Assembly (NCBI RefSeq): GCF_000004075.3
Contig: NC_026655.2
Span: 23,855,489 to 23,919,488, forward strand
Length of the DNA: 64,000 nt
Origin: Cucumis sativus
Taxonomy: Eukaryota; Streptophyta; Magnoliopsida; Cucurbitales; Cucurbitaceae
Direction: 5' to 3'
Shown: positions 11,115-26,969 of the stretch, piece after piece
Position numbering within the stretch: the first letter of the stretch is position 1
How the letters are laid out: every line of letters starts with the position of its first letter
Notes under the pieces: generated by a model
What the model was told of the DNA's origin: nothing
The model's input: the letters and a program-made list of their open reading frames with translations, nothing else
Database searches by the model: none
Program-made: the position numbers and the translations under genes

Positions 11115-13833
11115 TGAAATGAAATCACTAACTTCTTCTCCTTCTACTGTACATGAAAAGGCCCTCGTTATTCATAGCTTCAGAATCGTCGCCCAGTTCC
11201 ACCATTAGTGCAATTTTTGGAGGAGAAAAAGGAACCAGAGGTGAGTTTGAGTTTGGAAGGATAAACCACTGCCACTGCCCTGCTTGAGCTTTTGTTTGTG
11301 TAAAGATCAAAGATAGGGATGTATTAGTATTAGCTACTTCCAATTTGAGACTCTGTAATATAATATAATGTTTGTTAGATTTTGGGATTTGTATTGCTGT
11401 TGATCACAGTTTATTAAGATTAAAATTTTAGTTAGAAGAAACAGAGACACATAGCTGGACTTGGAAGTACTTCTGTTCCTATGTTTAAGTCTTGAATGTT
11501 TTGTATGGTTTAATGATTAATTTATTGTTTATTTACGTATGACTTGGCAATTGCATGATGAGCTGTTGCTGAATTTTTGTTTGAAATTATATGGGTTAAC
11601 TTGATCCTCTCCATCCAGTAAACACAACAGTACTTGGAACTTGGATGGAAGATTAGAAAGACCAAAGACTTAAGCATTAAGCATCAATGTGAGTACACTT
11701 GAATTGAATCTTAGACTAAAGTTCCTGGACGTTACTAGTTGGGGAACAATCTTAGAACAAAATAGTGCGACTGCTGATGTGAGATCTACTCATTTGAGGT
11801 GTCTAACTTGCAAATAAAATGTTACACACAGTTTTGTTGTTAGAAATGAGGTGGAAAGATTTCCGCTTATCATTAAAGAAACATTTAAAAGCTGTTTGGA
11901 TCTTTACAGTACATCTAGAAGTAATTCCAAATATTGCAATCAAACTCAAATTATTTGTAACGAGCAATTTGCGTATATGGTAAAATTTAAATTTAGTTCT
12001 CAAAATCTAATAATTTGCATATATGATAAAATTTAAATCTAGTTCTCAAATCTATAGATGATAGATCATGACATTGCTAGGAGCTCATCAATAATGAACA
12101 ATATCATTTGGGTTTGGTTCAAGAAGTTTGGAAATAGAAGCTATGAACTATACTTTTTTAGTAGGTTCCACTACTAAAAGACATAAACTTTACTCATTGC
12201 TATTCCACTTTTTTTTCTGCTACTAATACAATTATTCAGGTTAAGGAGTGAGAATTGAGGTGTAGAGTTGATACTTATGAAAAGTAGATTAAGAAAGTAA
12301 ATGCAGTTACGTAATACAGTAAAAGATGAGTTTTATTAATAAATGTAAAAGAGTATAAAAAATGAATATACAAGTTCAACAGTGTTTCTCAAAATGTACT
12401 TCTGTCTTAAAAATGAGAATGAAGGAGAGATCGTTGATGATTTGGAAGCAGAAAGTTGGGAACTTAGTCGGCCATGCAGACATGTTAGAACAATGATTGG
12501 AAAGTGACATTTGGTGGATTAATTTAGTTAAAAGCAATATTTACCACAATTTCAATAATTGTGGCCACTAATGTTTCTCCAATATCAATACTCAAATCTC
12601 AAGGGTTTGGAGTCTCTTACTACTCAAGAGGTCTTCAAAATCTTGAGCAAGTTTAATACCAACAACTCTTGATATCTTTCAGATTTGTTGTGCTTCAGCC
12701 TTCAAGTATATGGAAGCAAACTAAAAAAAATAATCCCAAGGAATAGAGATAGGTAGAGAAACAAAAGTAGCCGTTGCCACCAACTTCAAGAATTGGAATT
12801 GGATTCCAAAGCAGTAACTTAACAACCCATTTATTAACTTGCAATCATTTGATTACCTATTTCACCTAACCACCACTTGAGATTTATCAAACTTTTCTAT
12901 ATCTGCCCATACAGCTCCCACCATCTGTTAACAACTATATCCAAAATGGAATGGAATTAAACAAAATTGCAGAAGACAACGCAAACATTTTATCTACTTT
13001 ACCATTTGAATCTAAAAGAAAAATAAATTCTTCACATGTCAACTCATAAGGTATTTCACACATAAGTTCTTCAAAGAATACTAATTTTTTTTATTGGAAA
13101 CGTGGTCTTGATCACGGCATATTCCTTCAAGAAGAGTATTTTGCCTCCTCCTTTCCTTCTTAATATCAAAAGAAATGCTTTTTGAGTACCTGAAGTATTT
13201 ATGAACACTTTTTCCACATATAGCCAAATATCAAATTATGGCTTTGATTAACAAAAAATATACCCTCAGCATAATGCAAAGTAAAATAAACCCTGCTAGA
13301 AAAGAATGAAAAAAATGGATAACTCAAAGCACTATTCCAACAATATATTATCACAGTTCTGAGACAATGAAAACCACATTCAGTTCATTCAATCACAATT
13401 CTGAGTTATTTTCTCTACGAGACTATCACCAATCTCAGGAATGAGAAGACACGGTTGACCAAAACTGGGAGAGGGTTTCAGAAAACTAAACGAATGTTGC
13501 AGTAATATGCAAAGTAAGAATGTGGCAAGTACACAGAATAATTTGAACTTCAATTAATCTACATTTTTTACACCATTGCTAGGAGAGGGCCCTTAAAAAG
13601 AGAACTCAGATAAACTCTAGACCACCCCAAATATCAAGAAGGAATATCTCTAAAAAAAAAAAAAAACTCACAGGCAATTGTGCTATCCTCACTACATGAA
13701 TTCCTAAAGAGCCAGGTCAAACCCAGTACAAAAGTAGCTCAATGAATTTTCATACTTTAGAACAATATCATTTAGCAAAAGACCAAGGAAACCATGATTT
13801 GATCAATTCTTGGCTCTGTATCATGAAAAGGGG
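11115..13833. other. Intergenic between convergent X8 and zinc-finger genes
   Basis: The two flanking genes point towards each other, so both 3' untranslated regions lie here. The rest is AT-rich with no coding or RNA feature I can support. There is a short near-duplicate at 11978-12008 and 12018-12048 (ATATGGTAAAATTTAAAT versus ATATGATAAAATTTAAAT). Confidence 0.5.
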
Positions 13834-14811
13834 CTATTTTGTGGTATTAACAGTTCCTCCAATATGATCATTTTTCACATGCTCAACTTCACCATTCTCA
13901 TTCTTCTCCTTCTCATTTAATAAACCAATGTTGTTGTTACTCTGTAAACGTTCAGCAACCTCAACATTTTTATGCCTTGCAGATTCCTCCATGGAAGCAG
14001 CCGCCTCATTCTTCACCATTGACATCTGTCTCACAAACCCATTTAAGCTCTCCCTTCTCTGAGTTAAAGCACTACCAGTGTTCAAAGTTGATACTGCAGG
14101 CATCTCAAAAGCATTCTCTGCTTTCACCGTAGGACCCAAAGTCCTATTCCTCTCTTTCTCCTTCACTCCCAAATTCCCAGAACCTGAAACCTCCACTGAA
14201 GCCTCTTCCTTACGCCTAGCTCTTTCTCTAGCCACAACAAAACCGACATGCTCAAGAGCCTCTCTTGCTCTCTTCCTCGCCATAGCCGCCTCCCTCACTT
14301 TCCTCTCCGCATCCGCTCGCGCCACAATCACTGCCTTAGCCATCGATGCAGAGGCAATCTTAGCCGCACAGAGCAACACCACAGCCGTCTTCCTATCAAT
14401 AGACTTAGGTGAAATTCGAGGCTTTGAGTCGGAATCGAAAAATGAAAAATTGGGCTTGGCGCAGGGAGGGCAGAGATAAGAGGAGGAGGTAGTGGAGGAC
14501 AGAAGCTGAGGGTCGGGGCAAGCCGGATTGACAACGCAATGAGAATGCGTAATAGAAGAACATTTAGAACAAGTGAAACGATTGGAGGGATGAGGAGACA
14601 CAGAAAGATCATAGAACTGGAAGCAAGAAGGGCAAAACGAACTGGGATGAAGACGAAGGACGCAGGAAGTGCAAAGGCGACGATTAATACCTCGTATACG
14701 AACGTGATGCAGAATCCATCGACCTTGAGAGCCGCAATTTCCACACTCCTTCAGCATTTTGGTAGGGGGATTTGGAGTGGAAGGTGGAGGAGGAAGAGGA
14801 GGGTGGTTCAT
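13834..14811 (-). CDS. Cys-rich PHD/RING-like zinc-finger protein, intronless
   Basis: Encodes 325 residues from the ATG at 14811. An in-frame ATG 51 codons upstream (14964) is less likely: that extension is Phe-rich and reads like a 5' leader, while MNHPPLPPPP looks like a normal start. Residues 23-63 carry CGNCG, CTSC, a nearby His and CPSC. A second set follows: CSKC (81-84), HSHC (89-92), CP at 98 and CPPC (114-117). This spacing suits a PHD or RING-like fold binding several zinc ions. Next is an Ala-rich helix (AAKIASASMAKAVIVARADA) that runs into a basic Arg/Glu-rich segment, possibly coiled coil. The rest is Glu/Asn-rich and probably disordered. A chromatin or ubiquitin role is possible, but the sequence alone does not show it. 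Confidence 0.85.
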   Translation of the reverse strand: MNHPPLPPPPSTPNPPTKMLKECGNCGSQGRWILHHVRIRGINRRLCTSCVLRLHPSSFCPSCFQFYDLSVSPHPSNRFTCSKCSSITHSHCVVNPACPDPQLLSSTTSSSYLCPPCAKPNFSFFDSDSKPRISPKSIDRKTAVVLLCAAKIASASMAKAVIVARADAERKVREAAMARKRAREALEHVGFVVARERARRKEEASVEVSGSGNLGVKEKERNRTLGPTVKAENAFEMPAVSTLNTGSALTQRRESLNGFVRQMSMVKNEAAASMEESARHKNVEVAERLQSNNNIGLLNEKEKNENGEVEHVKNDHIGGTVNTTK

Positions 14812-15982
14812 TGAGAGACGTAATAGAAAGAAGAAAAAAAAAACCGTAAACAAGGTAAAGAATTGAAGATGAAAAGAATGGAAGAATGAAACAATCCCAG
14901 AAGGGAATACTGAATAGAAGAAGGTATTGATAGGGTTTCGTTTGAGTTTTGTTTTGGGTTTCAAAAGTTGAAGGAGGGGGAAAGTTGCAGAGAAATTAAA
15001 ATTAGGGTTTGCAAATTTGCAATCAACTCACTGTTGGAGAAGACAACCAAAATACAATTTTCAATATTCTCATAATAATAAAACTAAATTATTTATTTTG
15101 AATTTTATAAAAGTAAATATGGCCATGTTTTTCTTAATATGACTGAGGACTTATAAATGGAAATCGATATCTATCTTCTTCTTGCACCATAATTTCAATA
15201 TTTCTTATAAAGTCAACAAAATGAAAAGTTGGCAAAGACAAGACATAAAATAGAATCATGATTTTATTTAATAAACATGTATCATTCTCTTATTTTCAAA
15301 ATAGGACTTAATAAAAATAACACTCCCTAGTCTCTACATCAGATTATATAGACTCACAAATAATAGAGTGCTCAAAGCTGTAGAGAAAACTTCGTTGGCC
15401 CTAGTTTTGAATATCGTCGTGTTCGACAATAAGAACATACAAGTACGATGCAACGTCAGGACAAATGTGATCAAACGCAAACATAGATATGTGGTACAAT
15501 TTGCATTTAATCTAAATAAGAATATTTACAATTTATTTTTTAAAAATCTAAATATACACAGTTGTATAAATGTTGTGTGAAAAACAAAGTGAACTGCCAT
15601 ATTGATTTTATGCAATCAATCCATATCAGTATAAATATGTATTCTCAAGACAAGTGAAGTGATACGATAAACTTTGACAACGGTTTTAGATTACAATAAT
15701 TATCCAGTCTCATTTGCATGATGTAGTTGTAATAACAGAACACATCACAACTCTAAGGATATTGTCTGTGGTATGATATTTGTATGGATATCTCTTCATC
15801 AGACTAACTCACTTGGCCTCAAACAAGATAGACATGTCAGTCTAATAGAGCGAGTATCGACAAGTTTAAACAAGAATATCCACTGGAATGAGATTACAAG
15901 AACTCGACTTAAGGCAAGAAGGTGTTCCTTGAAGATACAGCCTCAAAATGCTGATACAAAATGCAACTTGGGAACAGTTTTG
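14812..15982. other. Intergenic, no gene seen
   Basis: It contains the 5' leader and promoter of the zinc-finger gene on one side and the 3' flank of the G-patch gene on the other. The zinc-finger gene start is preceded on its strand by a T/C-rich leader. No TATA element stands out. Confidence 0.5.
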
Positions 15983-18748
<2,766 letters not shown>

Positions 18749-19649
18749 TTTGTATTGCCTATATCATAAAGTTAGGTAAAACCATTACATTACAAATAGA
18801 AATTTCAAGCACAAGAACAATAAGTTAGAAAGTTCCATGTCAAGTCCACTTCTATTAACCGAAAGCACCAAAGTGTAGTTTCAACAGAGGACTTCACAAA
18901 AAATTTAACCACGAAAAAGAAAAAGCTCATCAATTTTATCAATGGATTTCAAAATATTCATCATGCGCTGACCCAGTAGCTAAATGAACAACTCATGGTT
19001 GTTATATCCCAGGAACACCAAAATTGTAGCACTTGCAAGTTGCGAGTAAAATAGATGGTGAAAAGAATTGTTCTTTTTGGATATTTCATTATGCGGTTGC
19101 TTTCAAAGTTAACATTCAGCACAACTCTGAGCTTTATTAAATAAATCTGAAGATTTGAAGGTTTTGTCAAGAAAATAACCTCCGAAAGCAGAAGGATTGT
19201 AGAGTTTGGGAAATTTGGTCTTCCACTTCCTAGTGGATCCTTAATTTCCCTAATTCCCTCCTACATAACCACAGTTTCATAATGAGGGAATATACATACA
19301 AAAAAGCAGCCAACAACAAGATACCCATGATCATAAATAACAGCATAAAGAGGCGGAAGTAAAATTGCAACTACCCTAAGAAGGAGGAATCCGAAGTTAA
19401 CAATTTAGCTAAAAAGAATGCCATGGAAATTGGTAAAAGTAAAGTAATTGATTGAGTAGAAAAGCAATGAAATTCGAGAGCCAAAACAAAGTAGAGAAGA
19501 AATAGCGAGGGCTACAAAGAAAGGAAAAATGGAGGGAATTGTATGTGGGAAAGAAAGTACCTGAATTTGAGAGAAATTAGGTCAAAGAAGATGGAAACTT
19601 GGTTGTTTCAACGAGAACCTTGAGAAGCTGCGTTGCGATGCGACGGACC

Positions 19650-22600
19650 TCGTGTGAAAATGGCAACAATGTCGACGCCAGCGGCTGAATTACTTTTTAA
19701 ACCAAAAATGAAAATGTTAATTGGGCCCAACCCCGTGGCCTTCCAGCCCAGCATCCATAGGCCCAAAATATTAGGGGTGGATTTGCTTATTTATTGTATT
19801 TTTTATTCATTTTTTTTAAAAAATAACCGTTAATTTTTCATTTATCAAATGACAAGTTGTGTATTGCTATTCTTATGGTTGATAGAGATAAAAAGTTTTC
19901 AACTTATAGGACGACTATAATAACTAATCAAAGTGTACCAACACCTTCCTACAAGATCCAACGGAAAATTTAAATAAAAAGAAACATTTAGATAAATGAT
20001 AAAGGTTTAGTTTTGTAACACTCCAATAGCTTTATCTCACTAATAAAATTAAAGAAAATGAGAGAAAAATAAACTTTTGGGTATTTAAAAATTAAAGTTA
20101 AAAAAATAGACGATTAATTGATTATCGGAAGTTCATCGATGGAGTCACTAAAGGTTGGTGGATCAAAGATTGGCGAGTGACGATTTGTCCAAGAGTTGGT
20201 CGACGAACTTGCCAACCCTTGAAACAAATAGTATGGAGTAGAAGAATAGTAAAAGCATATGAATTATTTTAAATACTTCTAATCTTAATCACCAAACTAA
20301 TACTAAACATTATTCCAATGGAGTTGACGATTATAAGATTACAATTTCTTTTAGGAAACTATTTCACTACAAGCTGTTATATATTTTTAACATTACATCA
20401 TTAAACTACAATCTTGACATCAACAAACACACATATTTCTCCCAAGAATACACAGTCATCTTGTTGATCCATTTTCAACGTCAATAAACAACACAAATAA
20501 TATATTATTAATTTGATGTGTTAATTTTTCTAGGTTAAACAGTCACAAAGAATCCTGCCAATTAAAGCCTAAAACATTATTTAAATGTGTTGAATCAATT
20601 CTCATTAAAGAATAAATTGAAAATACACTAAGAAACTACTGAAAACGATGTTAAAAAATACGACATATTATAAGTACTTTGAAGGTTCAAACTTACTAAA
20701 TAATTTATTAGAATCACTTTCCTTTCTACTATTTCAAACATACAGAGATTGAAAGATATTAGAATTATTAATTATTAATTTTGTAGTTATTGTATTCAAC
20801 AAGTAACTAATTCAAGCATATCTAATTAAATTAGTAGGATGGAATAATATGTGTGATTAAATATTAAAATGTGGATACATTTTTCCACCAAAACTTTAAT
20901 TTCAATATAATCTTTATTAAGTATATGTTAATGGTTAATGACCAAACATACTTTTTCCTTTGGGGATTAACCATTCACAAAATGCTTCGTAGCTAGCTAT
21001 AAAATAAATTAATAAATATGTGGAAATGGTTGGAGTTTTTATGAGGAAATTAAAATGGTGTAGTCAAAGAAAGGAGACTTAATGTCCCCACATATTAATA
21101 TTATTAGTCAATCCATAACTAAAAAGTATTTAGCATTTCTGTTATGTATCGATCACACTTAATTAAATAATATATATATACATGTGTGTGATTTTGATTA
21201 CCACGACGATACTCTAAAACATTATTGGTTTTTTATGCTTAAATAAGAGAATATTTATAAGTGTTAGAAATGCGAATATATTCTTCACATACTTAAAGAA
21301 GGAAGTGAACATAAGCATATAAGTAAGAATAGTAATCTTCATTTCGTATGAGGTTTAAAACCAAAAGTTGGTAAAAGAATGACCGGGTTTTTTCGTGGTA
21401 GAAAGAGGAACCATAGTTATTTCATGTATCTCTTTGGGCTTTGGTTTCGAAGACCGAGTCCCTTTTTATAGGTGGGGTGCTTTGTTGGGCTGGAGTTTTT
21501 TCTTTCTTTCTTTCATGTCATTGTATTCTTTCGTTCTTTTTCAATGAAAGTTGTTATTTCTATGAAATAAAAAATAAAAAAACAAAAGTTGGTAAAAACT
21601 TTCTACTATATTATCATATGAATAGGCAGAAAAACTTGTACACTTAAAAGAGATAATTACCTAATTTTCTTTATTGTTTTTGCACTATCATATGTGAAAT
21701 CCATTAGTCCTTTCATGTGAGAATCTTAGTAATTATCTAGGACTATTTGAGATGTACTATTCATGTTGTGTGTTACGTTGAATAAATTGTATTGGTGATG
21801 ATAGGGGTTGGATGTTTCCATTAGATTACTGAGACCTATATCGTCAGTGTTGTGTTCTTGGAAGGAGAATGATGGTATGCTTGTCATCCTAAAGTTCTTG
21901 TGGACCTTCTAACGATAGACCTACTTCAGGAATGAGATTCCTAATATTATATCCCTAGGAGCATTTGGGCAGAGAGTCGAGAGATTTGCACAGTATGTTT
22001 GGCTTCCTCACCTCTCCCTATCCACTCTTTAATCATTTCTCATCTCCATCGCTATAATTACCTGGTTGTCAGGTACATTGAAAATTAGATGTGAATATGT
22101 GACATGATCATACAAAAATAGCAGAGAAGAAGCTCATGGTTGGATTGTTTGTGATCATTAAGCGATTAAGCAAAAGTAGAGAGAGTTGAATTCACCTTAA
22201 GAGGTTGATTGATCTAACTCGATGGATATTATCAATGTCATTAATGCATGAGATGATGGATTCCTTCCTTTATGTAATATATTGAGTGAGAGGGACATTA
22301 TTTTTATGACAATTTTGTTAATGCTACGTGCTTTTGTCATATCTTTCTCGAGAGGAGAACAAAGTTGTCGATGCTTTTATGACTTTGACATCTTTTAGTA
22401 TATTTCTTTGATTTATAAGTATAATTTTCCAAAGAGTATCCTCCCTATCCTTCACTCTGGGGAGGGAAGAGTTGTAAGTCTCTCTTATTGTTTATGTTTA
22501 CCTAAACGAAAAAAAGTCCCCAATGTTATTTTAGTCAAACCTCACACATAAGTTTCAATTGTTACAAGTCATTATTATATTTAAACACTTGAAATGACAA

Positions 22601-23296
22601 GATAAGTTGTATTCTATTTAGTTGTTTTTAACAATATACAAGATAATTGAAGAATCAATTCTCGAATTTAATAATACAAAATTATACGTTAATTGAATTA
22701 TACTCACGTGGGTTGTTTTTCTATTGAATGGATGACTTTGTATTAGATTTTATGGTTGTTTAAGTACTAAAAGTGGGAGAAAAGGAAAAGCCTTTGAAAT
22801 AATGGAGTAAAATTTGATTAAAATATATGATTGAGAAAGTTTAACCAAACTTAACGATCAACTTGAAACTAGAACGGTTGAAGTCAAATTATACAACACT
22901 AAAAATTAAATGATATTAATGAAAAAGTATTTTCTTTTGGATAAAAGTGCTTTAAGAATAATGCACTACCTTGAGTAAAGATAAAATTTGAATGTCCCTT
23001 CCATTCCAATTTGATATATATTCATGATTTTCTATATAAATAAGTTGTCTTATAATTAAAATAAAAATGTTCAAATTCCATTTAAAAGATGCAAGCTTTA
23101 TTTTAAACGTGTTAAAAAAAGGAGGGTGGTGTTGTGATTTTAAAGTTTATGATTTGACTTAAAGATAAGAATGGATGAATATAGAACATGAAAGAATGGT
23201 AACAATTATCGTATGGATACTTTATACTATGAAAAATCAATATATCTATTATGAGAATAATTGTAAAAAACATTTAAAGACTTGTGTTATGAGAGG
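19650..23296. other. Intergenic, AT-rich, no protein gene seen
   Basis: No coding region with family features is present. Texture changes around 21420-22500, where the sequence is less AT-rich and resembles decayed transposon sequence. The rest is low-complexity A/T. Confidence 0.5.
21420..21580 (+). repeat. Possible retroelement 3'-end fragment
   Basis: Reads TTTGTTGGGCTGGAG, then a T/C-rich tract, TTGTATTC, TTTTTCAATGAAAGTTG and an A-rich end. The order of blocks matches the fragment at 2585-2665. The open frame here (TTG-initiated from 21441) looks like the Phe/Ser-rich tail of a decayed element rather than a gene. Confidence 0.3.
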
Positions 23297-23308
23297 AAAA
23301 AATAAAAA
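23297..23308 (-). terminator. Pol III T-run terminator after tRNA-Phe
   Basis: On the minus strand the tRNA is followed directly by TTTTTATTTTTT, the usual RNA polymerase III stop signal. Confidence 0.7.
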
Positions 23309-23333
23309 TGCGGTGAACGTGGATCGAACACGT

Positions 23334-23376
<43 letters not shown>

Positions 23377-23381
23377 CCCAC
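23309..23381 (-). tRNA. tRNA-Phe (anticodon GAA)
   Basis: The minus strand folds into a 73-base nuclear-type tRNA with no intron. It starts GTGGGGATAGCTCAGTTGGG and its anticodon loop reads ACTGAAGATCT with anticodon GAA. The T arm is ACGTG-TTCGATC-CACGT and the discriminator base is A. The acceptor stem pairs 1-72, 2-71 (T with G, a wobble), 3-70, 4-69, 6-67 and 7-66; the 5-68 G/A mismatch also occurs in plant tRNA-Phe as I remember it. Relative to the common plant sequence, position 2 is T, and the T-stem pair 49-65 is A-T instead of G-C, a compensated change. A CAACA motif lies just upstream, as is usual for plant tRNA transcription starts. Confidence 0.95.
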
Positions 23382-26300
23382 ATGTTGAAAAAAAATAGCA
23401 AACTAAACTACAAATAAAAAAATAATGTTTTTTTTTTGGGTAAGGTTTAGAAACTTTTCTTTTCTTTTTCATGGTTAATTAAGAAAACTTTTCGAAAGAT
23501 ACTAATAAGCTGAAGTTGATAAGTATTTTTTTTTTCTTTGTTAACCATGTGTTTTGTATTTGTAGAAGAGTTGGAGAGAAGGAGACACGTTTAGAATAAA
23601 GTTTTCTATTTTTAAAGTTTTACTTATCGATGAATTTGAGAAACACAGTCACACATGTTTTCTAATTAGGCATCATTCGTTTCATCTAGAAATGAAGAAG
23701 TATCGGTAGATTCACCTTCATCCTTAATTGTATCCATCTCGATCGAAAAATAGAAACTTAAGATTGATATCCAACCTTAAAATATAGGAGCCAACTCTAA
23801 TATCAGTATATTGTAAGATGATAAATTATATAATACATAACAACACAAGTCACACACGAAGTAGTGATTAACAATATGAGTGAAGGTGACAAACTAAGCA
23901 TTGAACATAAATGAAAGACACACAATCGGTAACCGATAATTTATATTGTTTCAAAGTAAGATCCTCAACATGTTATTATCAAGATAATACATTTTTTGAG
24001 TTTATCATTATTCTTGGATCGAATCCTTTTTTATTATTATTAGTATTGTTTGACTGGAAGTTTTGATTCGGATCGAAAGTTAGTTTTGGTTAATTGAATG
24101 TTTGAATAAAGAAAAGCTTTTGTTTTGAAAACTCTTTTTAACTTAAAAAGAAAGAATCTAACTGAAAAACATTTGAATTTTTCTAAAAGCTTTAACACAG
24201 TTATTCTTGTTTACCATGTTTTAAAACTAATTTAAAATCAACTTCAAAATTAAGCTAATTGTAATGCCATTGCCTAATTACTAGTTAATAAGTATTTTGA
24301 TGTATTCATTATATTATCTTATATTTTGGTTAATTTCATTATAGTATGTATATTAATATAATAAATAGAGTGAATTGGTAAATTAAGAATGATATATAAT
24401 ATTAACATGTGTTAGAGAGTTAATGTAAAGAAATGAATGATATTAACTTGTGATCTCTTCTAACTATTGAGGGGTACATTTAACTAACAATATTCACCCT
24501 TTTCAACAGTTTGAAAAAGGTACAAATAATAATAATAATTTTTAAAAAAAGAGTGAAAAAGAATGAATATTAATTAGAATATTATTTATACTATGAATAC
24601 TTTTCTGTGGTTTTAGTTCAGTGGTTGCATTTTTAAGCCACACAGTTCCTTTTTAATTAATGGGGAAAATGAAGAAGGAAGAGGGAATCCACTTTTTATT
24701 TTGTTTCTTTTAATTTTTAGTTTCAAATTAATTCAAAAGCTCCCATCATTTACCTACAACTGAATAATAATGCATTGAACACAAAATATTCAAAAGTTAA
24801 GAAAAGCCCCCTAATGCTTAATTATTTGTAAAATCCTTTTTCTTTTCTCCACCAAATTATATTCCCTCTTCTTTTCTTTTCTTTTAGGGTTTGTTTGGGG
24901 TTTCAATGGCTGACAGCTAGGGTAGAGGTAGATAGATAGATAGATGTTTAATCAAAGGGGGAGGGTATATGAAGTATGAAGCAGTTTCCCCTATTTTACA
25001 AACTGTTTGGAAATGGGGAGGTACATGTGGATATATATGTGGGGGTAAGAATTTATTCATCCCCATCTCTCTCACTTCTATATCATCGAATCTACTCAAC
25101 TTTTTTCCTTTTTTTCTTTTCTTATGTTTAACTACTTCCATGAAACTACCCCCAAATCCAACCTAACACTCTTTTAAACACTATCAATTTTTTTTTCTTT
25201 CAAATCTTCTATTGTTTATAATTGATGTATTGTCTCAAAGTTGGTTTAAAATATCTAATTAGATGTTGATGTAATTTTCTTGTCTAAATAGTAACTAGTT
25301 GAAGATTTGAAAAATGAAAAGCCGTAAATTTGTAGATGAAAAGATAAGTAGGACGTTAAAATGGGTTTTGGAAAATTGATGTCTACAAGTTAAGTGGAAG
25401 ACCGTAGGAAAGTTCAAGAAGTCAATCAATGGAAATTTCTTCTTTGCCTTTTTTCTAACTCACATTGAAGCTAAGCTTAGATCCCCTATGACTCCGACAC
25501 ACCGCCATGTTTTCTTCAAATGCAATAAAACTAAAAAGTATAAAAAGAATCAATAAACATCTAGATTTGATGAATTTGTGTGTATGCAAACAACACAGCC
25601 ACCACACACTACAAAACAGTACAGCTGTTGCATCCTTAATGAATTGCTATGTACTTGGGTTCTTACATATATTAAAAAAATAGCTTCTTTATGTTATATA
25701 CATGTTCGTTATCCACACACTAATTTAAGATTTTACATATTGATTTATTTTTCATATTTGTAAATAGTTGTAGGGTATGGTAAATTTGTTATTATTTTGT
25801 ATTAGATTATGGTATATGCAAATGGGTGGAAAATTCTAAAGAAAGAAAAAGGAATTTTGAAAAAAGAAATTGTTAGTTTAAAATGAAAGCCAAAGGCCGC
25901 GTTGAATTTGATTAGAGTCTTTATAATTTTTGTTTAAATCAAATCAAGTTGATTAAGTAAGTTTTAAAGGGAAAAATAGAGAGAGATTCTTGTAAGCAAC
26001 GCGTGAGAAAATATAAAGAATTACAAAATTAGAATAAGTTCATAATATAAAATGTTGAAAAAGAGGGAAAATAATGAGTTTGTGTGTGGAGTTAGGATTA
26101 TTGTTGAAAGACTAGAGGGAACAGTAAGTTGGAATTCCAAGTCTTTGCAAAGGGATTCCTTTGGTCAATAATTTTGCCCTAATTGAATGCAAGAAAAAGT
26201 GTGTATGTAATTTCTTTAAACTCTCAATAATTTAACTTAAAAGAAAAGAGTAATTCGAAACTTCCTTACATTCTATTTAATTATTCAATCATAATTTATC

Positions 26301-26789
26301 CTATATATTTAAAAGGTAGAAAAGAAAAAGCATCTCACTCCTACCGCCGTGAGAATAACTAAAATTTACTTAAGAAATTAAAATTCACAGCCCACAAAAA
26401 TAAATTTACGGTCAAACACAAACACAATTATCTCTTTTTGATCCCAATTACATAAAAAAAACAAATATTTTTTAAAGCTTTTATACTATTCATACTCTTT
26501 TCTCCCTTCTCAAATCAAAACTCATCACTTAACATGAAATTATTGCAACTTTTCTAATATTTTGCACCAAAATTAGCTCTTTTTTCTTCCCTAATTTGGT
26601 TAATTGGGTGAGCTCTAAAAAGATAATAATTAATTTTATTTTGAGAAGGAAAAAAGAAAAGGAAGAAAAGAAGATAATATAATAATATAATAATAGTTAT
26701 TAGGGGTTTAATTTTACTTTTTACATTAAGATTCTTTGAGTTTTCATAAGTTAGTGATTTGAATTGATCTGACCACCTTTTTGAAGTGC
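23382..26789. other. Intergenic, AT-rich, no gene seen
   Basis: No coding or RNA feature can be supported. Short open frames here consist of low-complexity sequence. Confidence 0.5.
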
Positions 26790-26797
26790 TATAAAAG
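26790..26797 (+). promoter_or_regulatory. TATA box of the small protein gene
   Basis: TATAAAAG lies about 180 bases before the ATG at 26970. A C/A-rich start region (CCAACCCAACCTCACCACAG) follows about 30 bases downstream, the expected spacing for a plant transcription start. The leader includes a CAG repeat just before the start codon (26937-26954). Confidence 0.6.
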
Positions 26798-26969
26798 GGA
26801 GGACCCCCAACCCAACCTCACCACAGTTCAAAACCCAACAAAATTTAAACACACACAAAAGAGAAGAGAGTTTTTGGGTGTGAAGAAAACAAAAAAGAGA
26901 GTTTTTATATATACTTTTTCATAGAAAATTAAATTAGCAGCAGCAGCAGCAGCAGAGAGAGATATTAAT

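Noticed and set aside
14078-14814. Plus-strand and second minus-strand open frames over the zinc-finger gene
   Set aside because: They overlap a better frame with ordered Cys pairs and have no features of their own.
14812-14964. Upstream in-frame ATG extending the zinc-finger protein by 51 residues
   Set aside because: The extension is Phe-rich, includes a poly-Phe run, and reads like a 5' leader; the downstream ATG fits better.
23175-23417. 80-codon plus-strand open frame
   Set aside because: It runs across the complement of the tRNA-Phe gene.
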